DNA from: Micromonospora sp. CB01531
GTDB taxonomy: Bacteria > Actinomycetota > Actinomycetes > Mycobacteriales > Micromonosporaceae
Direction: 5' to 3'
DNA length: 64,000 nt
Assembly (NCBI RefSeq): GCF_001905095.1
Contig: NZ_LWLS01000070.1
Location: 1 to 64,000, forward strand
The notes beneath the pieces were generated by a model, which made no database searches, was not told the DNA's origin, and was given only the letters and a program-made list of their open reading frames with translations. Shown in pieces: positions 57,605 to 64,000 of the stretch. A program made the position numbers and the translations under genes. Positions within the stretch are counted from its first letter, which is position 1; each line of letters starts with the position of its first letter.

Positions 57605-58143
57605 CCAGCCAAGCCGCGGATGTGGTCGTGCTGGTCGGAAACCCGCGCGCCGGGTCACGTACCCGCGGGCTCGCCGAAGCCGTGACCGCGGCGCTGCTGG
57701 AGCGGCTGGGGGAGCCACCCAGCGGCGTCCACGTGTTGGAGCTGTCCGAGATCGTCGGGGTTTCCTTCGGGCCCGAGCCGGCGTACGGGGCGACAGCCGG
57801 CCCTGACCCGCTCGCGGCGGTGCGGTCGGCGCGGCTGCTTATCGTCGCCACACCGGCGTACAAGGGCAGCTACACCGGGTTGCTGAAGGCCTTCCTGGAC
57901 CAGTTCGGGCACCGGCAACTGGCCGGCATCACCGCCGTACCGGTGGCCGTGGCCGCCTCACCGGCGCACGCGGACGCGGCGGCGTCGGCCCTGCGCGACG
58001 TGCTGGTCGAACTGAGCGCACGGGTCCCGGCGCCGCCGCTGGCCGTGCTGGAGTCAAGGCTGGCGGACGGGCGCGAGATCGCCGCGCAGTGGGCCGACCA
58101 GCACGCCGGCGCGGTGGCTCACCACCCGGTCACGGCGGTGTGA
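57601..58143 (+). CDS. NAD(P)H-dependent FMN reductase (SsuE/MsuE-like flavodoxin fold)
   Basis: 180 residues from GTG 57601. VVVLVGNPRAGSRTRGLAEA is the FMN phosphate loop, LLIVATPAYKGSYTGLLKAF the family signature (PxYxGSYtG), then FLDQFGHRQLAGITAVPVAV. It supplies reduced FMN to the sulfonate monooxygenases. It is the second reductase of the cluster and of a different fold from the one at 52066, so each may serve one oxygenase. Confidence 0.88.
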   Translation: MTSQAADVVVLVGNPRAGSRTRGLAEAVTAALLERLGEPPSGVHVLELSEIVGVSFGPEPAYGATAGPDPLAAVRSARLLIVATPAYKGSYTGLLKAFLDQFGHRQLAGITAVPVAVAASPAHADAAASALRDVLVELSARVPAPPLAVLESRLADGREIAAQWADQHAGAVAHHPVTAV

Positions 58144-58147
58144 TGCC

Positions 58148-58219
58148 GTGCATCGAAGCCGGCGCCTGACCCGGCGGCGTTTCGTGGGCCACCAGCGGGT
58201 GTGCTCCGGCGGCTGTTGA
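58148..58219 (+). CDS. second cysteine leader peptide (23 aa)
   Basis: GTG 58148 opens a 23-residue peptide, VHRSRRLTRRRFVGHQRV then CSGGC before TGA. The LTRRR-x-V-x3-RV-x-S-like pattern with cysteines at the end matches the short leader peptides found ahead of sulfur-assimilation genes in actinomycetes. It begins five bases after the FMN reductase stop and ends 96 bases before the haloperoxidase-like gene, so it probably controls the last two genes of the cluster by cysteine supply. Confidence 0.62.
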   Translation: MHRSRRLTRRRFVGHQRVCSGGC

Positions 58220-58315
58220 CGCTCGACGCCCCAGACCCTCATCTCCACCCGCGCGGGCACCCGCTCAGTCCTGTCTTCACCCCTTTACCCCTCCCCGCAA
58301 AGGAGCGACCGCATC

Positions 58316-59554
58316 ATGACCTTGCTGACAGTTCGTGGCTGGCGGCGTGGCGCGGCCGGGATCGCCGCCGCGCTGGTGGCCGGCATCACCGCCACCGCAC
58401 CGGCAGCCGCCGCCACCTCCCCGGTCGACACTGCTCTCGATTGGTATGACGCCACCGCGGCCGCCATCGCGACCGGCACCCGGCCGCAGGTCACGAACAG
58501 CCGCGCGTGGGCGATCAGCTGGCTGGCCGCCGCCCGCGCCGTCCGCACCGCACCCACCGGGGCGGTACGCGACTACCAGGACGCCGCGCTCGCGTCTGCC
58601 GTACACACCGCGCTAAGCACCCTGATACCGGACAGCGCGCCCACGCTCGACGCGGCACTACGGACCACGCTCGACCGGATCCCCGACGGGCGCGCCAAGG
58701 ACCGCGGGGTGGCCGCCGGCCAGCGTGAAGCGCGTTCGTTGCTCGCCCAGCGTGCCGGCGACGGACTCGATCCCGCCGCCGTCAACCCGCCCTACCCCAC
58801 TCCCGAGCCGGGACCCGGCGTCTGGCAGCCCACCCCACCGAGCTTCACCGCCGCCCAGCAGGCCGGTACCCGGTTCGCCACCCCGTTCCTGCTCGACCGC
58901 GCGGACCGGTACCGACCCGGGCCACCGCCCGCGCTGGAGTCGGAGCGCTACCGTGCCGACCTCGCCGAGGTCCGTGCGTACGGCGCGGCCGACAGCACGG
59001 TACGCACACCGCAGCAGACCGCCACGGCGACGTTCTGGCTCGGCTCCTCGCTGACCCTCTACACCGGGATCCTGCGCGCCGCGCTCGCCCAGTCCACCCG
59101 GCCGACCGCCTGGCGGACGAGCCTCGTGGCCATCTTCCACGTCGCACTCGTCGACACCCAGATCACGACCTCCGACGCCAAGTACGCCTACCTGCGCTGG
59201 CGACCGGTCACCGCCATCCGGGCCGGCGCCGATGGTGACCCCGGGTGGACGCCGCTGCACGAGACCCCCGCACACCCGGACTACCCCAGCGGACACAACA
59301 CCTACGCCGGCGCCGCCGAACAGGTGCTCACCGCCCTGGCCGGGGCGCGAGCCCGGGCGTCGTACACCATCACCAGCCCCAGCCAGCCCGGCGCCACCCG
59401 TACCTACACCGACTGGCGACGCCCCACCGAGGAGAACGTCGACGCCCGCGTGTGGTCCGGCATCCACACCCGCACGGCGGACGAGGTCGGCGTCCGGCTC
59501 GGCCGTGACGTCGCCGCCTACGCCGTCCGCAACGCGGCACGGCTGTTCGCCTGA
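58316..59554 (+). CDS. secreted vanadium-dependent haloperoxidase/PAP2-like protein
   Basis: 412 residues. A signal peptide (RRGAAGIAAALVAGITATAP, cleavage after AAA near residue 33) exports it. The vanadate/phosphate-binding blocks are in order: KYAYLRWRPVTAIR (about 285), DYPSGHNTYAGAAE (about 322) and ARVWSGIHTRTADEVG (about 378), giving the Lys/Arg, Ser-Gly-His and Arg/His ligands. The same site occurs in acid phosphatases, so the true reaction (halide or sulfide oxidation, or dephosphorylation) is open. Its place between a cysteine leader and ssuD suggests work on an organosulfur compound outside the cell. AAAGGAG precedes the ATG. Confidence 0.82.
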   Translation: MTLLTVRGWRRGAAGIAAALVAGITATAPAAAATSPVDTALDWYDATAAAIATGTRPQVTNSRAWAISWLAAARAVRTAPTGAVRDYQDAALASAVHTALSTLIPDSAPTLDAALRTTLDRIPDGRAKDRGVAAGQREARSLLAQRAGDGLDPAAVNPPYPTPEPGPGVWQPTPPSFTAAQQAGTRFATPFLLDRADRYRPGPPPALESERYRADLAEVRAYGAADSTVRTPQQTATATFWLGSSLTLYTGILRAALAQSTRPTAWRTSLVAIFHVALVDTQITTSDAKYAYLRWRPVTAIRAGADGDPGWTPLHETPAHPDYPSGHNTYAGAAEQVLTALAGARARASYTITSPSQPGATRTYTDWRRPTEENVDARVWSGIHTRTADEVGVRLGRDVAAYAVRNAARLFA

Positions 59555-59650
59555 ACAGGCTTACCCGCGGGGCGGCACAAGTCACCGTTCCGCCCCGCGG
59601 GCAACGCCCGTTCCCTCCACCTCACCAACCGAACAGGAAGGCCGCCACTG

Positions 59651-60745
59651 ATGAGCCTCGAGTTCCTCTGGTACATCCCGAACCAGGTCCAGCCCGGCCA
59701 CCGCGGCGACGACGTCGTCGTCGAGAACCACAACAGCTTGCAGACCCTCACCAGCCACGCCAGGGCTCTCGAGGAGCACGGGTGGGGCGGTGCGCTCATC
59801 GGGACCGGCTGGGGACGGCCCGACACCTTCACGGTCGCCACCGCACTGGCCGCCCAGACGACAACGTTCCAGCCTCTGATCGCGATCCGGCCCGGCTACT
59901 GGCGGCCCGCCAACTTCGCCTCCGCCGCGGCGACCCTCGACCATCTCAGCGGGGGACGAGTGCTGATCAACATCGTGTCGGGCAAGGACAACCTGGCGGC
60001 ATACGGCGACGGCGAAGGCGACCAGGCCCACCGCTACGCCCGCACTAGGGAATTCCTCCAGATCGTGCGCAAGCTGTGGACCGAGGAGAACGTCACCTAC
60101 CAGGGCGAGCACTTCAACGTCACCGGCTCCACGGTGGCGCTCCGACCGGTCGTCCGCGGCGAACGCAGGCACCCCCGGCTCTACTTCGGCGGCGCCTCCC
60201 CCGCCGCCGAGGAGGTGGCCGCCACCGAGGCCGACGTCCAGCTCTTCTGGGGCGAACCGCTCGACGGCGTGGCCGAGCGGATCGAGCGACTCAAGCAGCT
60301 CAGCGAGAAGCTGGGACGCGAGCACGCCCCGCTGGAGTTCGGGCTGCGTGTCACCACCCTGGTGCGGGACACCACCGACCAGGCCTGGGCCGACGCCGAA
60401 GCCAAGGTGGCGGAAATGGCGCAGGGCAAGGGCGGCACCGCGCGGGACCAGAACTGGCAGGCCGCCGTCGGTCAGCGGCGGCTGCTCGACCTCGCCGCAC
60501 GCGGAGAGGTGCTTGACGACAACCTCTACACCACTCCCGGCAGGTTCGGCGGCGGCGGAGCGGGCACCACCTGGCTGGTCGGCTCCGCCGCGGACGTGGC
60601 GAGGTCGCTGCGCAGGTACCAGGAGCTTGGCATCACCCACTTCGTACTCTCCGACACGCCCTACCTCCCGGAGATCAAGCGCCAGGGCGACCAGCTCCTG
60701 CCGCTGTTGCACGGACCAATCACACCGCCTAGTATTCCCGACTAA
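59651..60745 (+). CDS. ssuD: alkanesulfonate monooxygenase-like LLM enzyme (SsuD family)
   Basis: 364 residues from ATG 59651 after GGAAGG. SLEFLWYIPNQVQPGHRGDD, AALIAxx-like FQPLIAIRPGYWRPANFASA, ATLDHLSGGRVLINIVSGKD, DQAHRYARTREFLQIVRKLW and LYFGGASPAAEEVAATEADV are close to SsuD. The enzyme uses FMNH2 and oxygen to convert alkanesulfonates to aldehyde and sulfite. The segment IGTGWGRPD stands where SsuD proteins often carry a cysteine, so substrate range may differ. Last gene of the sulfur cluster. Confidence 0.9.
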   Translation: MSLEFLWYIPNQVQPGHRGDDVVVENHNSLQTLTSHARALEEHGWGGALIGTGWGRPDTFTVATALAAQTTTFQPLIAIRPGYWRPANFASAAATLDHLSGGRVLINIVSGKDNLAAYGDGEGDQAHRYARTREFLQIVRKLWTEENVTYQGEHFNVTGSTVALRPVVRGERRHPRLYFGGASPAAEEVAATEADVQLFWGEPLDGVAERIERLKQLSEKLGREHAPLEFGLRVTTLVRDTTDQAWADAEAKVAEMAQGKGGTARDQNWQAAVGQRRLLDLAARGEVLDDNLYTTPGRFGGGGAGTTWLVGSAADVARSLRRYQELGITHFVLSDTPYLPEIKRQGDQLLPLLHGPITPPSIPD

Positions 60746-60799
60746 ACCCACCCGGTTGCTAGGGAACATCGCCGCTGGCTTCGCGCAGTCAAAAAGGCT

Positions 60800-61102
60800 G
60801 TGAATCGTCAAATCCGAGTCGCGTACTCAACTAGCAAAAGGATGTCCCCCGATGCCGTCCGGAGCGCACTCGCGCAACCGGACCTGGCGGTGGCCGCGTA
60901 CCGACGCGCGGCCGAGCTGCGCGAGCAGGTGGGAGATCGCTACCAGCAGGCGCAGACGCTGGTACGGCTCGGCGGGGTGCACGCCGACACGGGAGACCGA
61001 CAGGCTGCCCAGGACGTCTGGCGTAACGCGCTCGCGCTGCTGACTGAGATGCAGCACCCGGAAGCCGAGACCGTCACCGGCCTGCTCGCGAAGGTCTCCT
61101 GA
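60800..61102 (+). pseudogene. C-terminal TPR fragment of an AfsR/SARP-type regulator
   Basis: About 100 codons. LAQPDLAVAAYRRAAELREQ, VGDRYQQAQTLVRLGGVHAD and TGDRQAAQDVWRNALALLTE are two tetratricopeptide repeats, and the end MQHPEAETVTGLLAKVS is the common terminus of AfsR-like regulators. No DNA-binding or ATPase domain is present, so it is a tail left by deletion. Similar in kind to the fragment at 2120. Confidence 0.55.
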
Positions 61103-61212
61103 GCGTGGATGCGCCGCCAACGGTAGCGCCCTGCGGCCGACACGGTGGGGTTCCTCGCCTCGGACGACAGCCGTTGGATGACCGGGCAATCGGTGTGCCA
61201 GCTCGACGGGTG

Positions 61213-62196
61213 TCAACCATGAGCCGTCGCGGTCTCTGCGGCTCGGATCGGCAGCGTACCGTCTCGGAGCCGACGGCCGCTGCGGCCGTTTTTTGCCGCG
61301 ACGGTCTCGGCGAGGATAGACAGTGCCGTTTCGGCGAGCGATGCACCACCGAGGTCGAGTCCCGCGGGCCCGACAAGTCGGTCAAGGCCTGGCTGGCTTG
61401 CCAGCCGTCGCATCCGTTGGGCATGAGTGGCTCGGCTGCCCAGGGCAGCCACATGTCCCGCATCTCCCGCCAGTGCCGCGCGAATGGCCCGGTCGTCTAT
61501 CCGCGGATCGTGGCTGAGTGTCACGACAGCGTCTTGAGGTCCGAGCGGGTGCTCGGCCAGCCAGATGTCCGGCCATGCACGTTCTACCCGAGCTGTTGGC
61601 GGCATCGCACCCGCTGCGACATGGTCAGGCCGAGGGTCCACCACGACCACCGCCCAGTCCAACAGGTGCGCCATCTCTGCCATCACGGCGGCAAGGTCGG
61701 TGGCCCCGACGAGGAGCAGTTGCCGACGCGACGGCAGCTGGTCGAGATACTCATCGTCAGCGACGACGTCCTCGGCTATCGGGGTAACGGACCAGCGATA
61801 CGGTGGTCGCAGCCCGACGCGTACGGTCACCGGCCGATCGTCCGCCAGAGCTTCTGTGATCGCCTCGTGAACCGGGGCGGGTGGCGCGGCTGCGATGAGC
61901 ACCTCCAGCGTCGCGGTGCAGGCGGGCCGCTCTTCCCAGGGCAGTAGCTGCTCGCCCGGTGACACCGCCAGTATGTGTGGTGCCGCACCGTGCAACACGG
62001 ACCGTGCTGCTTCGACGACTATCGATTCTACGCAACCACCGGACACGGAGCCTCGCCAGGTGCCGTCCGCGGCGACCGCCATCGTTGAACCCAGCGGCCT
62101 TGATCCGGGACCGTTACGGTCCACTAGGCGGGCCAGTACGACCGACTTGCCCGCCCGCCGCTTGGAGTCCACGAACGGCCACACTTCACGCAACAC
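61213..62196 (-). CDS. xdhC: XdhC/CoxF-family molybdoenzyme maturation protein
   Basis: About 327 residues from GTG 62196, overlapping the large-subunit stop by 11 bases. AGKSVVLARLVDRNGPGSRP, GSTMAVAADGTWRGSVSGGC and CVESIVVEAARSVLHGAAPH form the XdhC N-terminal domain. The Rossmann part is LLLVGATDLAAVMAEMAHLL, VVVVDPRPDHVAAGAMPPTA, then SHDPRIDDRAIRAAL and AALGSRATHAQRM. XdhC proteins add the terminal sulfur to, and insert, the molybdenum cofactor of xanthine-dehydrogenase-family enzymes. The overlap with that gene supports a dedicated chaperone. The frame opens further upstream inside the neighbour. Confidence 0.87.
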   Translation of the reverse strand: MLREVWPFVDSKRRAGKSVVLARLVDRNGPGSRPLGSTMAVAADGTWRGSVSGGCVESIVVEAARSVLHGAAPHILAVSPGEQLLPWEERPACTATLEVLIAAAPPAPVHEAITEALADDRPVTVRVGLRPPYRWSVTPIAEDVVADDEYLDQLPSRRQLLLVGATDLAAVMAEMAHLLDWAVVVVDPRPDHVAAGAMPPTARVERAWPDIWLAEHPLGPQDAVVTLSHDPRIDDRAIRAALAGDAGHVAALGSRATHAQRMRRLASQPGLDRLVGPAGLDLGGASLAETALSILAETVAAKNGRSGRRLRDGTLPIRAAETATAHG

Positions 62197-64000
62197 TGAC
62201 GGCTTCCGGGCGGTCCTGGGCCGCTGCGCGCTCGATGACCCGGCTGAGGCTGATCGGCAGTGTTCGGTGGCGGGTGCCGGTGGCGTGCCACACGGCGTTG
62301 GCGATTGCCGCAGCGGTGCCGGCATTGCCGATCTCGCCGAGACCGTTGAATCCGGATGGATCCTGAGGCTCGTAGTCAGCCACGAAGTCGGCCTCGATGG
62401 TGGGTACGTCAGCGTGGGCGGAGATGTGGTAGCCGGCGAAGTCGGCAGTGACGAGGCGGCCCGTGAGCGGATCGCGAACGGACTCCTCGTGCAGCGCCAT
62501 CGACAGGCCTCCGATCATGCCGCCGATCAGCTGGCTGCGGGCCAGCAGCGGGTTGATCACACGGCCTACGGCGAACATGCCGAGCAACCGGCGAACACGC
62601 ACTTCTCCGGTTGCCGGATCGACGGTGACCTCGGCGAACACGGCACTGTAGGTGTATCGCTCTTCGGCCGGCTGCCAATTGATCAGCGGTGTGGTGTCGA
62701 CTGACGCGGTGACTGGCCTAGCGGAATCGCCCAGCTTCTCGCGCAGCGCCTTCGCGGTCTCGGTGATGGCAAACGCGCACGATGTCGTGCCTCGGGATCC
62801 GCCGGCTCCCGCGGCCAGGCCGAGGTCGCTGTCGCCGATGTGCATGCGGACCCGTTCGGTGCCCACAGCGAGGGCGTCCGCGGCCACGGCGATCAGCGCG
62901 GTGCGTGCTCCGGTGCCGATGTCGGTGGCGCCGACCCTGACGGAGAATGTCCCGTCCGTCTCCGCGGTGATCGCTGCAGAGGAGGGAAAGACGCCGGCGA
63001 TGAACGCGACGGCGGCCACGCCGGTGCCGACGAGGAGGTTGCCCTCCCTGCGGACCCGGGGGCGGGGGTCGCGCTGGGCCCAGCCGAACCGGCGCGCGCC
63101 TTCCTGAAGGCATTGGACCAGGCGGCGGGTGCTGAATGGGCGGCCGGACACCGGGCTGACGACGGGCTGGTTGAGCAGCCGCAGCTGCAGGGGATCGATC
63201 TGCAGCCGTTCGGCTACCTCGTCGATGGCCGACTCGAAAGCGAACGAACCGGGTGACGCGCCGGGGCCGCGCATGGAGCACGGAGGCAGAAGGTTGAGGG
63301 GTACCGCACTGAGTTCCGTGCGGATCGCCGGTGCCGCGTAGAGGGTTCGGGCCTGCTCGGTGCACCACTCGATGTACTCAGCCAGCGGCGACTGTGCGAA
63401 CGCGGCGTGGTGGTGGATAGCTCGGAGCCGCCCGTCGGCATCGGCGCCGATTCGGACGCGCTGTTCAGTCGGCGGCCGCGACCCGGTTGCCAGGAAGACC
63501 TGTCTACGGGTGAGCGCGACCCGTACCGGCCGCTGGAGATGCTCGGCGGCCAACGCTGCCAGGATGATCTGTGCCCCACAGATGGTTTTGGCGCCGAAGC
63601 CGCCGCCGACGTGCTCGGCGCGGATGTGCACACGTTCCGGGTCGATGAGGAACAACGAAGCCATCACCTGGGAGATGCCGAAGGGCCCTTGGTTGGAATC
63701 GAAAGCGTAGAGATGGCCGTCCTCCCACCACGCAGTCGCGACATGCGGCTCCATGGCGCTGTGGCTCTCTTCCGGTGTGTGGTACAGCTCGTCCACCACC
63801 ATCGCGGATCCCGCGAGCTCGGCTTCCAGGTCACCGGTGTCGGCCTCCGGGCCGAACAGCGTGGACGCGGGACGTGTGGCGGGATGATTCATGGAGAACT
63901 CGATGTCGTGGGGCTTCGCGTCGTAGGTCACCCGCAACGCCGCCGCTGCGGCACGTGCTTGCTCGGGTGTCTCCGCCACCACGAGCGCGATGGGACGGCC
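62186..64000 (-). CDS. xanthine dehydrogenase/CoxL-family molybdopterin-binding subunit, partial (5' end beyond the window)
   Basis: 604 codons are visible; the N-terminus lies beyond position 64000 and the reading frame is open to the edge (GRPIALVVAETPEQARAAAA). RAEHVGGGFGAKTICGAQII is the cofactor-contact glycine motif, PCSMRGPGASPGSFAFESAI the substrate-channel region, GAGGSRGTTSCAFAITETAK another cofactor segment and NGLGEIGNAGTAAAIANAVW carries the glutamate of the C-terminal active-site loop. It hydroxylates an aromatic heterocycle, purine or aldehyde. Small and FAD subunits would be expected beyond the edge. XdhC follows it. Confidence 0.9.
   Translation of the reverse strand, partial: GRPIALVVAETPEQARAAAAALRVTYDAKPHDIEFSMNHPATRPASTLFGPEADTGDLEAELAGSAMVVDELYHTPEESHSAMEPHVATAWWEDGHLYAFDSNQGPFGISQVMASLFLIDPERVHIRAEHVGGGFGAKTICGAQIILAALAAEHLQRPVRVALTRRQVFLATGSRPPTEQRVRIGADADGRLRAIHHHAAFAQSPLAEYIEWCTEQARTLYAAPAIRTELSAVPLNLLPPCSMRGPGASPGSFAFESAIDEVAERLQIDPLQLRLLNQPVVSPVSGRPFSTRRLVQCLQEGARRFGWAQRDPRPRVRREGNLLVGTGVAAVAFIAGVFPSSAAITAETDGTFSVRVGATDIGTGARTALIAVAADALAVGTERVRMHIGDSDLGLAAGAGGSRGTTSCAFAITETAKALREKLGDSARPVTASVDTTPLINWQPAEERYTYSAVFAEVTVDPATGEVRVRRLLGMFAVGRVINPLLARSQLIGGMIGGLSMALHEESVRDPLTGRLVTADFAGYHISAHADVPTIEADFVADYEPQDPSGFNGLGEIGNAGTAAAIANAVWHATGTRHRTLPISLSRVIERAAAQDRPEAVSVA

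Noticed and set aside
1..64000. tRNA, rRNA, CRISPR arrays, transposases and integrases
   Set aside because: None was recognised on reading both strands. The remnants look like deletion scars rather than element genes, though short tRNA-like sequences could be missed without a covariance search.

Overview
The window is high-GC DNA with many GTG starts, nearly continuous coding, 4-nt ATGA/GTGA gene overlaps and TANNNT-type -10 boxes. It also carries a mycothiol-dependent maleylpyruvate isomerase family protein and two cysteine leader peptides of the actinobacterial kind. Together these point to an actinomycete. A Micromonosporaceae-like organism is possible, but nothing here proves the genus. 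I saw no rRNA, tRNA, CRISPR array or intact insertion sequence. The whole window is a catabolic and accessory region.

Left edge (1-2982). One intact gene (MDMPI fold) is followed by decayed genes: a frameshifted membrane protein, a TPR-regulator tail and a methyltransferase tail. A strong 19-bp inverted repeat lies beyond them.

Region A (2983-35679) is a large catabolic island. Eleven leftward genes encode a cysteine hydrolase like N-carbamoylsarcosine amidase, an SDR, a dihydropyrimidinase-like amidohydrolase, a FAD amine oxidase, an acyl-CoA ligase, a BisC-type molybdoenzyme, an OsmC protein and four peptide-type ABC transporter subunits. Diverging rightward are MmgE/PrpD, an Asp/Glu/hydantoin racemase-like protein, a Rossmann oxidoreductase, HyuA, HyuB and an amidase. 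The transporter's lipoprotein, a cysteine-synthase-fold enzyme, acyl-CoA dehydrogenase, thiolase and class III CoA-transferase follow. Then come a TetR regulator, two PuuE/imidase-type polysaccharide-deacetylase-fold proteins, a second FAD oxidoreductase and a type II 3-hydroxyacyl-CoA dehydrogenase-like SDR. Six palindromes close to ACCGAACGNTCGGT sit at the promoters of every transcription unit in this island, so it looks like one TetR regulon. I infer a pathway that imports a cyclic amide, imide or hydantoin-like compound, opens the ring, removes nitrogen and finishes the acid through CoA-linked beta-oxidation. The substrate itself cannot be read from the sequence.

Region B (36457-50628) holds a second import and hydrolysis system. 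Leftward genes are an alpha/beta hydrolase with a dehydroquinase-like N-terminal domain, an LLM flavin oxidoreductase, a TIGR04076 protein and an amidohydrolase. Rightward genes are a DUF885 metallohydrolase, a peptide-type lipoprotein, a permease, a permease-ATPase fusion, an ATPase, an NTF2-like protein, an XRE-cupin regulator and a second DUF885 protein. Two GAAC-N3-GTTC repeats sit before the two rightward promoters and are candidate sites for the XRE-cupin regulator.

Region C (51773-60745) is a sulfonate or sulfur-scavenging cluster. A 31-residue leader peptide with two Cys-Cys pairs precedes a flavin reductase, an SsuA-like lipoprotein interrupted by an in-frame amber codon, SsuC- and SsuB-like subunits, a DszA/NtaA-type monooxygenase, an aldo-keto reductase and an FMN reductase. 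A second leader peptide, with two cysteines near its end, precedes a secreted vanadium-haloperoxidase-like protein and an SsuD-like monooxygenase.

Right edge (60800-64000). A TPR-regulator remnant is followed by leftward genes for an XdhC-type accessory protein and a xanthine dehydrogenase/CoxL-family large subunit that runs off the window.
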